DNA of 64,000 bases from Crocodylus rhombifer. Its lineage: Eukaryota; Chordata; Crocodylia; Crocodylidae. Every line of letters starts with the position of its first letter. Position 1 is the first letter of the stretch. Position numbers and translations under genes: made by a program. Positions 34,376-45,105 of the stretch are shown here, in pieces. The stretch lies in assembly GCA_038503035.1 (NCBI GenBank), contig JAVSML010019008.1:1-64000 (forward strand). The letters run 5' to 3'. A model generated the notes under the pieces. The model was not told where the DNA came from, did not search any database, and saw only the letters and a list, made by a program, of their open reading frames with translations.

Positions 34376-35232
34376 TGTAGCAAAGTGATATATTTGCCAA
34401 CATGTCCCTGCTTGCTTGAAGGGTCTCCTTCGGGATACCCAATTCCCACCTTCTCGTTACACGCCCCGAACTCGCCTGCCATGACTTTGATGATATTTTT
34501 CTGGTTCAGATGGACTGTCTGGTACATGCACGTCTGAAACTGAGACTTCGCATCCGTCGGTGAGCTAGTGAGGGCTCCTCCACCCCTACACCCTTGCCCG
34601 TGCCTCCGCTGCAGGGGTTCCTTCCACACCTCCCTCCTCTCGTGTGAGTCCATGAAACTTCACGGGGATTGCTGGAGGGGAACCAACAAAAATGCTGCCG
34701 CCTTAAGCAGCAGTGTTTGAGTCCTGCCCCTCTTCGAGCAGTGCCCTGCTCCCTTTCTCAGGAGCCTTCCTCTACGGGCGTCTTCAGCAAGTCTGCTGAG
34801 CGTGCCCCAGTGGCCCCAGTACAAGGGACCTCGCTGGCCACCTGGCCATCCCTGGTGACCCACCCGGGCTTGCCTTTCTGCAGCCTTCGCCGAGCCAGAT
34901 GCTCCCGCGTACCGCAGTCGCTCCGCCTCCACTCTGGGTCACCGCCTCTGCTGCGTGACCCTCAGTGGCTCCTTGCCGCTGCCCCAGAACATAAGAGCCC
35001 TGCTTCAGGCAGTGTGTATCCGCCCCTCGGCACCCTCGCCGGTCTCCGCCACTCACCGCGGCACTTCCGCTTCCACCTGCTGCTCCGGTGTGGCTTTTGA
35101 GCCTGGTGCGGCCGCTGTGCACCTGTGAGTGGTAAGTGGTTGCTTGCCCTTCCGGCTCTGTGACAGGGAAGTTCTCGAGACAGGGGCCACCCAGTGAGCT
35201 TCACAGCTCCCTGGCCCACCAGCTCCCGCACA
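34376..35232 (-). repeat. 5' LTR of the Gypsy element
   Basis: 857 bp, partner of the LTR at 29389. On the element's strand it starts TGTGCGGGAGC and ends CACTTTGCTACA, directly followed by the primer binding site. Open frames in it are not genes. Confidence 0.95.
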
Positions 35233-35566
35233 GTCATTCCAATAGATATCTGGAAAACTGAAGACTCCCATTAGTATCATCCCATAGCCCTTGGATAGAG
35301 TTTTCATCTGCCTGGAGAGTGCTTCCAACCACCTCCTCTTCCTGATTTGGTGGCCTATAATAAATCCCCACCATTGTATTGGTGCTGTATCTTTCGCCTT
35401 TCATCTTCACCCAGATGCATTCTACTCTGCTGTCTTCTTCCTGCTGAACCAAGGGACGAGTCTATGTGTTTTCAACATACCAGCAACCACACCACCTTTT
35501 CTCCCAACCCTGTCCTTCCACAACAGAGTGTAACCTTTAATATTGACATTCCAATCATAACAGCTG
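35233..35566 (-). mobile_element. Old CR1 LINE, segment 2 (endonuclease)
   Basis: Resumes the CR1 interrupted at 29388; the first five bases are the Gypsy target duplication. Minus-strand translation gives endonuclease blocks: ECIWVKMKG, GIYYRPPNQEEE and MGVFSFPDIYWND, where a MGDFN-type motif is expected and the catalytic Asp-Phe-Asn is already changed. The segment ends where a palindromic MITE begins. Confidence 0.83.
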
Positions 35567-35577
35567 TCCCATCTACA

Positions 35578-36204
35578 TCTGTGCGAAGCTTCGGCTGGTG
35601 ATTTGATTCAGAGCAGATTCCGCCCAATTCGGTGGCCCAATCGCTGAATCCAAATTGAATCAGGGGACCAATTTAAAGGTCCAAATTGATTCAAAGCTCT
35701 CCAAATCTTCAGAAAAGATTCAGAGAGCTTTGCTGACAGCCACAGTCCCCAGTGGCTGCAGCAGGGAGCTGCAGCTGACTCCAAGCTGTTAAGTACTAGG
35801 GACATGGAGAGAGGGTGCTGGGGGAAGTGGGGAGACCCCTGCTAGCTGTCCCAGGTGGGGCACCCATGGTGGGGCTGGGGGAGTGAGGGGGCAGGGTCAC
35901 AGGGCTTGTGCAGAGCCTCCCATGCGGGGGGGGGAGTGGGGGGCAGCAGGGATCGCTCCCCACCTGGCAGCACCTGGTTACCCTGAGCTTTTTTTTTTTT
36001 TTTTACAAGTGCAGGGAGCTGGGGCAGCCATTGCTGGGCTGGGAGAGGGCTGGGGGATGGGCCTGGCCTGGCTAATTCGGAGATTCAGCTGCTGCCAAAT
36101 CTCTGAATCAGATTCAGCCAAATCAAATTGGGACAGTGATTCGAATCACCAAATTGAATCACTGTCCCCAGAATTGGCTGAATCTGAAGAGAATACTAGT
36201 CTAA
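35578..36204. mobile_element. hAT MITE 'B'
   Basis: Flanked by CATCTACA on both sides (35570-35577 and 36205-36212), an 8-bp duplication. Begins TCTGTGCGAAGCTTCGG and ends GAATACTAGTCTAA, so both extreme ends have lost a few bases relative to MITE A. The subterminal GATTCAG.., ACCAATTTAAAGGTCC and CTGCTGCCAAATC blocks match MITE A. Non-coding GC-rich centre. Confidence 0.85.
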
Positions 36205-36315
36205 CATCTACATATGTGCAAGACTGTACAGTAATAGCTATTACTGCACAGTCCTGGTGGTGCGTGGGTAATTTTTTACCCTTCTGCCCAGTAGCAACGA
36301 GCTACTTCACAGTAG

Positions 36316-38545
36316 TTCATAGTTTATAGTTCATAGTTTTCTAGGGTCGGAAGGGACCTGAGCAGATCATCTAGTCCGAGCCCCTGCCATGGCAGGAAAG
36401 AATACCGGGGTCAAATGACCCCAGCAAGATGTTCATCTAACCTCTTAAACACCCCCAGGGTAGGAGCCTGCACCACTTCTCTTGGAAGCTGGTTCCAGAC
36501 CCTAGCCGCCCTGACTGTGAAGTAGCGCCTCCTGATGTCTAACCTAAACCTACCCTCTGCCAGCTTGTGACCATTATTCCTGGTCACTCCTGGCAGTGCT
36601 CAGGGGAACAGTGACTCCCCCAATGCCTGCTGATCCCCCCTGACTAGTTTATAACAGGCCACAAGATCCCCCCTCAGCCTTCTCTTTTGGAGGCTGAACA
36701 GGTTCAGGTCCTGTAGCCTGTCCTCATAGGGCCTGCCCTGCTGCCCCCTGATCATGCGAGTGGCCTCCTCTGGACCCTCTCCATGCTGTCGACATCCCTC
36801 TTGAAGTGTGGCACCCAGACCTGGACGCAATACTCCAGCTGCGGCCTGACCAGTGCCGCATAGAGTGGGAGGATCACCTCTTTGGACCTGCTCGAGATGC
36901 ATCTGTGGATGCATGCCAAGGTGCGGTTGGCCTTCCTTACTGCCTCTCCACACTGCCGGCCCACGTTCATCTTGAAGTCAATGATGACTCCCAGATCCCT
37001 TTCCGCCTCCGTGCTGACAAGAGGGGAGTTCCCCAACCGGTAGGTATGGTGCCGGTTGTTCCTCCTGAGGTGCATCACCTTGCACTTGTTTGTGTTGAAA
37101 CCCATCCTATTCTCGTCCGCCCACCCTTGTAACCTGTCTAGGTCTGATTGTAGCCTGTTGCATCCTTCCAGATGTTGAACAGTGCGGGCCCGAGGACCGA
37201 GCCCTGCGGAACCCCGCTGCCCACGTCCTTCCAGGTTGAGAAGGACCCATCCACTACCACCCTCTGGGTGCGGCCCTCCAGCCAGTTGGCGACCCATTTG
37301 ACTGTGTGGGTGTCGACACCACAGCCCTCCAGTTTCTTAATGAGAACGGGGTGAGAGACAGTGTCAAAAGCCTTCCGGAAGTCCAGGAAGACGATGTCCA
37401 CTGCTACCCCTGCATCTAATGATCTGGTGATCTGATCGTAAAAGGCCACCAGGTTGGTCTGACAGGACCTGCCACTGATGAACCTGTGTTGGTTGCCCCT
37501 AAGCATGCAGTCCCCTGCTGGCCCCTCCTGGATGTGTGCCAGCATAATTTTCTCGAACACCTTGCCTAGGATCGAGGTGAGACTAACCAGCCTATAGTTT
37601 TCCGGGTCCTCCTTCCTGCCTTTTTTGAAGTTGGGGACCATGTTGGCTCTCTTCCAGTCCTCCGGTACCTCACCAGAGCACCACGAGTGCTCGTAAAGCC
37701 GTGCCAGGGGACTTGCAATGACCTCGGCCAGTTCCTTTAGAACTCCAGGGTGGAGATCATCCGGGCCAGCTGACTTGAATACGTCCAACCCCTCCAGAAG
37801 CTCCCTAACTAAATCCTCGCTAACCCGTGGCCCAGGTGTGCCTCCCCAGGGCCCAAGGGGGGCCCAGCAGGGAGGTGACTGTTCTGGTCCCTACTTAGGA
37901 AGATGGAGGAAAAGAAATCATTAAATATGTTCGCTTTGCCATCTGGTGTGATGACCAAGTTTCCCATGGCGTCCTGCAAGGGCCCCACATTACCCGGGAC
38001 CTTCTTTTTACCCACTATGTATTTAAAAAAGGACTTCTTATTGTCCTTAATCTGGGAAGCTAGTCCCAGTTCCATCTCTGCCTTGGCCTTCCTAACTAAC
38101 CCTACATCCCCAAGCAACTACAGAATAGTCCTCCCTGGTGATGACCCCTTCTTTCCATTGGGTGTAAGCCTCCTTTTTAGCAAGGAGACATTCCCGGATG
38201 CTTTTGGTGAGCCACGGAGGCTTGTGTGCTCTCCTGCTCCCTTTGATCCTCGTTGGGATTACCTTTCTTTGGGCTTGGAGGATCGTCTCCTTAAGGAGTG
38301 ACCACTCTCCTTGGACACCTGGCTCCCCTCCCCTCCGGGACCTCAGTGCTTCTCCAACTATCCTCCTTAGCTCGTTGAAGTCTGCCCTCCTAAAATCTAG
38401 GGCCGTTGCCTTACTGCATGCCTTTGCCACCTTGCGCTGGATGGTGAATTCCAGCAGGCGATGATCGCTGTCGCCGAGGTGGTCGAGCACCTACAGCCCC
38501 CTCACCAGGTCATCACCCGTGGCCAGCACTAGGTCCAACTTGTCA
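36316..38545 (-). mobile_element. CR1 LINE, younger copy (ORF2 and 3' UTR, 5'-truncated)
   Basis: The best-preserved CR1. From 5' to 3' on the minus strand it has: endonuclease end (LDHLGDSDHRLLEF, ALDFRRADFNELRR); linker (PPWLTKSIRECLLAKKEAYT, 20 residues); RT start (SAGPDDLHPGVLKELAEVI); RT core (DIVFLDFRKAFDTVSH, GVPQGSVLGPALFNI); RT end (RNNRHHTYRLGNSPLV, LVRPQLEYCVQVWVPHF); and a 3' UTR ending in ATGAAC-type repeats (CTATGAACTATAAACTATG). Between ALFNI and the following EGCNRLQSDLDRLQ block the FADD catalytic segment is missing, and the frame shifts there (near 37170), so the RT is dead. Flanks CTACTTCACAGTAG and CTACTGCACAGTAG could be a 14-bp target duplication. Confidence 0.93.
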
Positions 38546-38662
38546 CTACTGCACAGTAGCATTAGTGTCATGGTTTGTGCTTGTCCTTCCATAGCCATAG
38601 TGATGAGCTGTGTCACCGAAGCGTGTCACTACAGTGACATAGCGTCTCATGTAGCCGCACCC

Positions 38663-38770
38663 TGAGATGCCAATCAGATCATAGTTCTTTTTACAGGGTG
38701 CAGCTTCCAGCTCATCTTGTTTATTCCCCAGACTTCTCATCTTTGTATTATAATGACTTGGCTCCATCAA
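38663..38770 (-). mobile_element. Old CR1 LINE, segment 3
   Basis: Plus-strand blocks ATGCCAATCAGATCATAG, CCAGCTCATCTTGTTTATTC and CCCCAGACTTCTCATC match the complement of a CR1 endonuclease region. Position and orientation continue segment 2 across the palindromic MITE. Confidence 0.6.
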
Positions 38771-40322
38771 TATTTAGCATGCAGAATAATGATGGAGTCA
38801 TGGCGCAGGCAGCAGATAAGTGGATCTGCTCTTCTACTTAATCCCAGTCCCTGAAGAAGACAGGTAGGATGAGTCATGCATCATGTAATGGTTTCCTTGG
38901 TCTAATTCCAGTTTGCTCCCATAGATCCTCTGTGTACACTTGCTCTGTGTAGTAAGTTAAGATCAAGAGAGTTGTGTAAATTTTGGATTATAATGAACTG
39001 AATGATTTATCCACTTACACACACACGAGTGTGCAGTGGTACATAGGTAGGCAGCATGTACATGCTCTTGCTTCCCATGTTCTATATGCCTTACCTTTGT
39101 TGTGTGGGCAATGCGGTAAATACTCTGACCACATCATTTGTGTCTGTACAAGGCGTCTGTCACCTGTGAGGCAGACAGAAAGCAGCAGACTGTTACAGAG
39201 AAGGTACAGGCACTATACTCTATCACAGGGTTTACACAGGGATGTCAACTAGCTTACAACATACAGCAGTCATTAGCCCAGCATGTGGTTTATCTGTGGC
39301 CATGTCTTCTGAAGATCAGCTCAGTCCTTCTGTGGTCTGACCATACAGGTTATTAATTAACCTGTAGATTATTATTGAAGCAAAAGCCTTAGTATTTTAA
39401 AGAAAATAATATAACATTTTAATAGATGGAGAAGGGGGCAATAAGACAGGGGACTCAGACATGGAGGAAGAGCCCCGTTACAGGCAGCAAGGATGGTTCA
39501 GAGATAGAGGGTAAGACAGAGTAGGCAAAAGGGAAGCAAAAGGGACAACAAATCATGGAACTAACATGACATATCTCCATGTCTACTTCAGCCAATTTGC
39601 TCCTTTCCCCTTGTTACCTGCTTGTCTATTTAAAATTTAAGCTCTTCCAGGCATAGGTCTTGCTTTACTCTGTCCTGGAGGCGCCTAGCACATTCATGAG
39701 TGGCTAATGAATGAGGAATAATAGTAACCCTGGTGTTGCCTCTACAGTGGCAACTATCTGGAGGAAGAGAAAAAGGAATATCCAGCCTCATGCTTCCAGC
39801 CACCTGGAATCAGGATACATTTACTAGCCTAACAGAGAAATAATTAGGTATGGCTTTTACTATACCCAAAATTCATGTGGCACCTCCCAGACCTACATTG
39901 ATCATACCCATATCCCTTGAAGCACCCAATGCAGAACAGATAGCAGCCATTTCTGCCCTATTACAACAACCCAAGCCATGATCCCTCTTTTGTTTCCATT
40001 TCCATTCAGGTCAGAAGCCAATCTCTGCTCTAAAGTGCACAACAGCAGTTGTCACAGTTTAAAAGTCAGCGCATCCATTTCCAGTTCTTAAAATAAAAGC
40101 AAAGTATGTTTGTCATCTGGTAGAAAAATACAGAGAAAACTGCAAAAACAAACAAACATAAAACGAACCTTACAGAAGCTGGACACCCATTCATGATTAG
40201 AAAAAGCAGTAATAGCTGGGTCTAAAGATCTAGGAATACATGATTAGAAAGGACTTTCTGGCTCATACAGTCTAGCCCCTTGCTACTTACTGGGTGCTGC
40301 TACATGTTCATTAATGAGCCAT
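38771..40322. other. Mostly unique sequence with one L2/MIR-type tail
   Basis: A tail of the L2/MIR type (AATTTAAGCTCTTCCAGGCA, then CGCCTAGCACATTCATGAG) lies at about 39630-39725 on the plus strand. No gene seen elsewhere. Confidence 0.5.
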
Positions 40323-40740
40323 AATTACAGGGTTTTTGGCTGTTGCTATGTTGGTCTAGGGACATAGGCAGGCAAGCTTCTTTGGGTAAATGTGATATTA
40401 ATTTACTTTTTCACAGACTGCCTCTTTTCTACCTCGGAGAATTCAACCACAGTAGTGTCCCTTACTTATCTTGAGCATTATTTCCCTCTCATTCCCCTCC
40501 CCACCACCCTCCACCCTTTCCTATGCTTTGTTTTCCTAATTTCCACCTATTTACATTCTCACTGCCATCCTGTCACACTTTTTAGCTTGTTTCATTCCTT
40601 GGAGCTCTCAGAACAACAGAGACTTCCTATGCCTGAAGAAGAGTGCTCATGCCCGAAATCTTCAAAGAACTTTTTGCCAACTACTCAGCTGGTCTAATAA
40701 AAGACATCACATCACATCTTTGGGTAAAGAACCTTGCCTG
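40323..40740. mobile_element. Repeat family R1, copy 2 with facing arms
   Basis: The left arm GCTGTTGCTATGTTGGTCTA, GGCAGGCAAGCTTC and TTTGGGTAAATGTGATAT faces an inverted right arm (CAACTACTCAGCTGG, GTCTAATAAAAGACATC, GAACCTTGCCTGCC). Between them lies 220 bp of pyrimidine-rich sequence not in the other copies. Either two R1 copies in opposite orientation or a longer foldback parent element. Confidence 0.55.
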
Positions 40741-40794
40741 CCATAATTACGGCACATTAAGTTTAGTGCTTGGTTAACCAAATACTAAATAAAT

Positions 40795-40945
40795 GCACAG
40801 TAATGTATGCTACTGCGCAGTAGCAGCAGCACACAGCCATTTAGTGATGCTTACTATGCAGTAGCTTAATACCTGGCATGCTAGTGCACAGTTATTAGGC
40901 TGTTATTAGCCTACTGAGCAGTTAGCATCTTGTTTTGACGTGCCC
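40795..40945. mobile_element. Palindromic MITE family P, copy
   Basis: Contains GCTACTGCGCAGTAGC, ACTATGCAGTAGC and CTACTGAGCAGTTAGC, and ends TTTTGACGTGCCC, whose complement GGGCACGTCAAAAC fits the family terminus. Left end unclear. Confidence 0.6.
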
Positions 40946-41029
40946 ACTGAAGGTGATGATATCATGGTATCACCTTCCCAATCGGATACAGTTCCACACT
41001 AATAGTAGCTAGGTTTTTGCCCTTTCTGC

Positions 41030-43800
41030 TCCCATTGGAAGGCTGCTCCAGAACCTTGCTGCTCTGATGGTTACAAGCCTTCTTCTAATTTCCAAGCTAC
41101 ATGTATTCTAGCACAATTTACACCCATTTGGTTTCGAGCCAATACTGTCTTTGAACTTAAATATTTTTTTCTCTTTGATGTTTAATCTTTCGCCATATTT
41201 ATAGAGTACAATCATATCACTTCTCAGCCTTGATTTTGCAAGGTTCAACAAGCCCAATTCTTTTAGTTTCTTCTTGTAACACAAGCTCTCTATTCTGCTG
41301 ATCATCCTGGTATCTTTCCTATGCATACTCCAGTTTGATTTCACCTTTCCTGAATGTGGGTGACCCAGAGCTGTACACAATATTTCAGATAAAGTTTCCT
41401 AGCACCTTCTTCAAATGACATTAATACTTCCCTAACTCTACTGGAAATACATTGTCTGATACATCCTCTGATCATATTTGCATTTTCCACAGTGGCAACA
41501 TGCTGATCATTCAAAGTCATCTGGTGATTGACTAATACACCCAAGTCTTTCTCTTCCTCTGTCAATTCCAACTGATGAGCTGCCAGCTTATAACAGAAAT
41601 TCTTGTTAGTCCCTACATGTATAACCTTGCACTTTGTCCTACTGAATTTTATCTGATTCCTATTCCTCTAATCTTCAAGGTCACTTAAGTCCCCCCAGTC
41701 CTCCTCTATACTGATGATGCCTCACAATTTTGCATCAACAGCAAACTTCACTCAAGCACTCCTGTTTTGTGCTGAAGCCACTAGTTAAATATATTTAAAT
41801 GACTTTGGTCCCAAGACCATTTCTTTTGGAACTCTCCTAATCCCCTCTCTCCAGTCTGACAGCTCTCCCTTCAGCATTACCCACTGTCACCTTCCCATCA
41901 GCTGGTTGCTTACACATCCTACAACCCTTACTTATAATATTTTCTCCAGTGTAATGAATAAATTAGAATATAGCATCATATCAAATGTTTTACTTAACGT
42001 CCCAGTAAGTGATATTTACCTCATTTCCTTTGTCTAAAAAAAAACAGTGATTTTAACAAAGGAAGCTGCTTAGCTTAGGGTATCATCTGCCTTCAGCGAA
42101 ACCATGGTTTATCCCATTTACCTCCATGCTTTAAACATTTTTTAGCTTTGACAATCGCTGAGGTCAGATCAACAGGCCGGTAGTTTTCTAGACCATATGT
42201 TTACTATTCTGCAGTTATATGGGACCTGCCTCTCCCCAGTATGGTCAATGTATAATATTTTATGAATATTTATATAATTTATCATAAGTTTATAATTTTT
42301 CATGCCAGTTCTTTCACAATTCTGGAATGGCATTGTCCACTCCTGCCAGCTTGAATGCATTAAGATCTTTGAGCTTTGCTTCTACCTCAGGTATGGTCAT
42401 TTCCATTTATAAACCCTGGTTACCATTATTTGTCCTGCCTTTGAACCTTTGTTTAATCTCATCTTCCATACTTAAAACTAAAGCAAAACACATTTAATGC
42501 ATTTATGCCATCATTAGAGCAATTTTAATTTCTAACCTATTCTCTCTGTATAGCAGTTCTACTTCTTTTCTGTCCTCTTTTTACTCATATGGCTAAAGAA
42601 CCTTAATGCTATTTGTTTTAATATCTTTTGCATGTTCTAATTCAACCTGACTTTTGTTAATATTCACTTTATCTCAACCTTTCTTGTCCTCTCAGACATA
42701 ACTGTCTTCACTGATAAGCCTGTTTTACCTCTTCCTCATTGCTTTTTCCCATCTTTCTTTTTGAGGTATCAATTCATCAAGATAGGCCAGGAGCCCATTT
42801 CTATCAATTCATCAAGATAGGCCAGGAGCCCATTTCTACAAGATTTTTCTACTTGCTTGAAATACAAGTTCTATATAGCAGGCAGGGTAAAGTTGCATTT
42901 TGCAAACTAACTAAAATAGCAATGCATAAGCTTTCATGAACAGGAGCTCATTTAATCAAATGTTTGGGATCCTTTGACATAACGAAATTCCAGGTCTCCT
43001 CTACATCCAAGTTCCACACTCCCAGTCCAGGTGACTCCCCTTACTTATTCCTTTAGTCTATCAAAGATTGCCTTTTTAGAAATAAGAAGTTTATTATAGA
43101 CATACTTTGCTTATCCTTCCATTTAATTTAAACTGAATAAACTTGTGATTATATGATCCCAGGTTATTTTCTCTGACTAGCTGTTATACAATGCTTCATT
43201 ACTTACCAAAACTAACTCTAAAAGAGCATCGCATCTTGATGGATCAGTGAGTATATGATGAGGAAATCTGTCTGCTACCAAGGCACATCCAGGTTGTATC
43301 ATTATTAGTAACATTTATTTTCTAGCCAATATCTTAGGTGTCAGTTTCATGTAATAACATAATTCTCTGTAGTGTTCATTTTTCTAATAACATTACAGAG
43401 ATCTCTATTCCTAGCCAAATCTGACACTGGGAGTGTGTAGGAATCTGCCACAACTTCCTCAATAGAGCCTCTTTTATCATCATTTCCCCAAGTGATTTTG
43501 ACACAAACAGGTTTTATTTCATGCATACCATCCCTTTGTATTTGTTTAGTCTAACACATCATTAACATACAATGCTATCTTAACACCTTTATTTTTAACT
43601 TTTCTGAAGGCTGCAGGCTCTTCCATGTCTGTGTTCCAGACACAATGTTTCTATATCTATTACCTTTAAATATTCAGTTTCCTATCTGGCACCAATAGTT
43701 CATGTTCCTCCATTTTGTTGGCCAGGCTTCTTACATTAGCACACAAACATTTCAGTTGGTTCTTACTAACCACACTCAATCCTTGATCGGACAGTAAAAC
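41030..43800 (-). mobile_element. Ancient CR1 LINE, copy 1
   Basis: Translated on the minus strand, 41341-41571 shows an RT C-terminal block: ELTEEEKDLGVLVNHQM, MIRGCIRQCISSRVREVL, LKYCVQLWVTHI. Downstream (41108-41380) are SLCYKKKLKELGLLNLAKSR (20 residues) and RLRSDMIVLYKY. Further upstream, weakly conserved stretches around 42150-42400 (GRQVPYNCR) and 43050-43800 match the RT start and endonuclease region; parts are shared with copy 2 near 48430 (CCATTTAATTTAAACTGAA). Too many stops and indels for any coding use. It is clearly older than the copies at 36316 and 1. Confidence 0.8.
42767..42836. repeat. Perfect 35-bp tandem duplication
   Basis: Two identical adjacent units beginning TATCAATTCATCAAG and ending GGAGCCCATTTC. 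Identity in a strongly diverged host repeat implies a recent event or an assembly error. Confidence 0.97.
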
Positions 43801-44849
43801 TAGCTGCCTAAACAACTTAAAAGATTACCGAAATCTCCTTTTTAGCAAAGCCTGTTCACTGAGATTATGTCTCTGTCCGATCTCTAGTAACCAGGATTGA
43901 CTGCTGGAGACAGAACACTTGCCTACATGGACCATTAGTCTGTTGTAGTGAGGCAATTGCTAAGTTGCATATAAGGAATATTTATAGATCTGTAAAAACA
44001 GGATACTTTGGCCCAATGAAGGCACTTAGATGCATTGATGAGGAGCACTATATAAGAGCTGTATCAGAATATAAAAGAAAGAAGAAGGCATCTTATCTCT
44101 TTGAAACCAATGTGATTTTTTTCAGTTCTGTTCTGTCAGGTCGGTCAGGCAATGTGATTATTATCTGAACGTATGTGGAGCATTTGTGAAAAGTTGAGAG
44201 AATTCCATTATGTCTAAGCTGCTAAAAATGTGGATCATTTAAGGTTATTACATTGCTGCTTTGGGTTATTTTTGTTTAATTCAAACCCTGCAGTAGGTGA
44301 GAGTCAATTTCAGTTTAAATAATCACTTTGGTGTCTTATCGCCATAGTAATCGCATATACCTATAACATTTTCAGTGTGGGCTGCTAGATAGATAAATGA
44401 TTATGCACACACATGCGTACACATCCTCCACATCTTCTGTATGCCATTCAGTTTTTTATGTGTAAAGAGCATTTCTTTTTTTGTGTGGTTTTTTTTTTTT
44501 TTTTTTTTTTTTTTCTTTTAAAGTGAGTGTAATTGAAAGGGGCTGTCTATTGGCGACACTTTTTATACCCTTGGATTGAGGCCCAGGAACAATTTTCAGT
44601 GGCACAGGCTGTATTTTGTGGCACAATTTAAAATCACTGATTTTTTGCTTGAAAAAATGCAGCTCAGGTAAAAATTACTCTTAACCATGCCACTTTGACC
44701 TCCTACCCCTAAGAGCAGGAATAAAAATAACACAGCTGAACAAGGTGATCTGGATTTGGTCTGTAATTTTAGCCTGAGTTTTGGCTCATAGAAATATAAA
44801 TCATTTCACACTCTGGGAGTGTGTGTGTGGGGGGGAGAGGGGCTTTGAT
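43801..44849. other. AT-rich unique sequence with a long poly-T
   Basis: An uninterrupted run of 26 T lies at 44489-44514. No gene or named repeat. Confidence 0.6.
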
Positions 44850-45105
44850 TTCAGCAGCTCTCAGAGCCACTCTAATTAAAGCACCCGGAGCGTCCCATGT
44901 ATCAGCATCCCTGCACTGAAAAATGGCGGCAGGGGTGCTTTAACTAAAGCTCATCGAACAAGCTTTAGTTAAAGGTCATGATACATGTGATGCTGCTAGA
45001 CACAGTAATTACCACGCCCCAGTAGACTCAATTAATCATGTCTGCTCTGATGTATTGTAATTACAGCACATCAGAGCAGACTCTTGGCTTGTGTATAGGT
45101 GCCCA
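44850..45105. mobile_element. Foldback MITE family F3, copy 2
   Basis: Core hairpin CTTTAACTAAAGCT (44938-44951) and AGCTTTAGTTAAAG (44961-44974), perfect over 14 bp with a 9-base loop. The right side (GTCTGCTCTGATGTATTG, GCACATCAGAGCAG, TGTGTATAGGTGCCC) matches copy 3 at 60695. The left terminus is degraded. Confidence 0.75.

Larger units (their letters stand above)
29389..35232 (-). mobile_element. Gmr1-like Ty3/Gypsy LTR retrotransposon, full structure, decayed
   Basis: A complete insertion of 5844 bp. Two LTRs in direct orientation have TGT..ACA ends, and the exact 5-bp duplication GTCAT occurs at 29384-29388 and 35233-35237. On the minus strand the order is 5' LTR, primer binding site, gag with a CCHC knuckle, protease, integrase, reverse transcriptase, RNase H, polypurine tract, 3' LTR. 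Integrase before RT is unlike standard Gypsy elements (where integrase is last) and is the hallmark of the Gmr1-like clade. Every coding part carries stops or frameshifts and there is a 10-N assembly gap in the RT, so the copy is not autonomous. It inserted into an older CR1. Confidence 0.95.
35567..38662. mobile_element. Palindromic MITE family P, copy split by two insertions
   Basis: Three pieces: a few bases before 35578, then 36205-36315 (GTACAGTAATAGC, TTACTGCACAGTCC, AGTAGCAACGAGCTAC), then 38546-38662 (TACTGCACAGTAGC, ending GCGTCTCATGTAGCCGCACC). The right end, complemented, reads GGGTGCGGCTACATGAGACG, near the family terminus GGGCATGTCTACATGAGAC. Family P itself sits in the old CR1, which resumes at 38663. 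Confidence 0.68.

Noticed and set aside
40949..40977. Hairpin GAAGGTGAT/ATCACCTTC resembling a terminator
   Set aside because: Vertebrate context, no transcript evidence, and a single short stem next to a MITE end.
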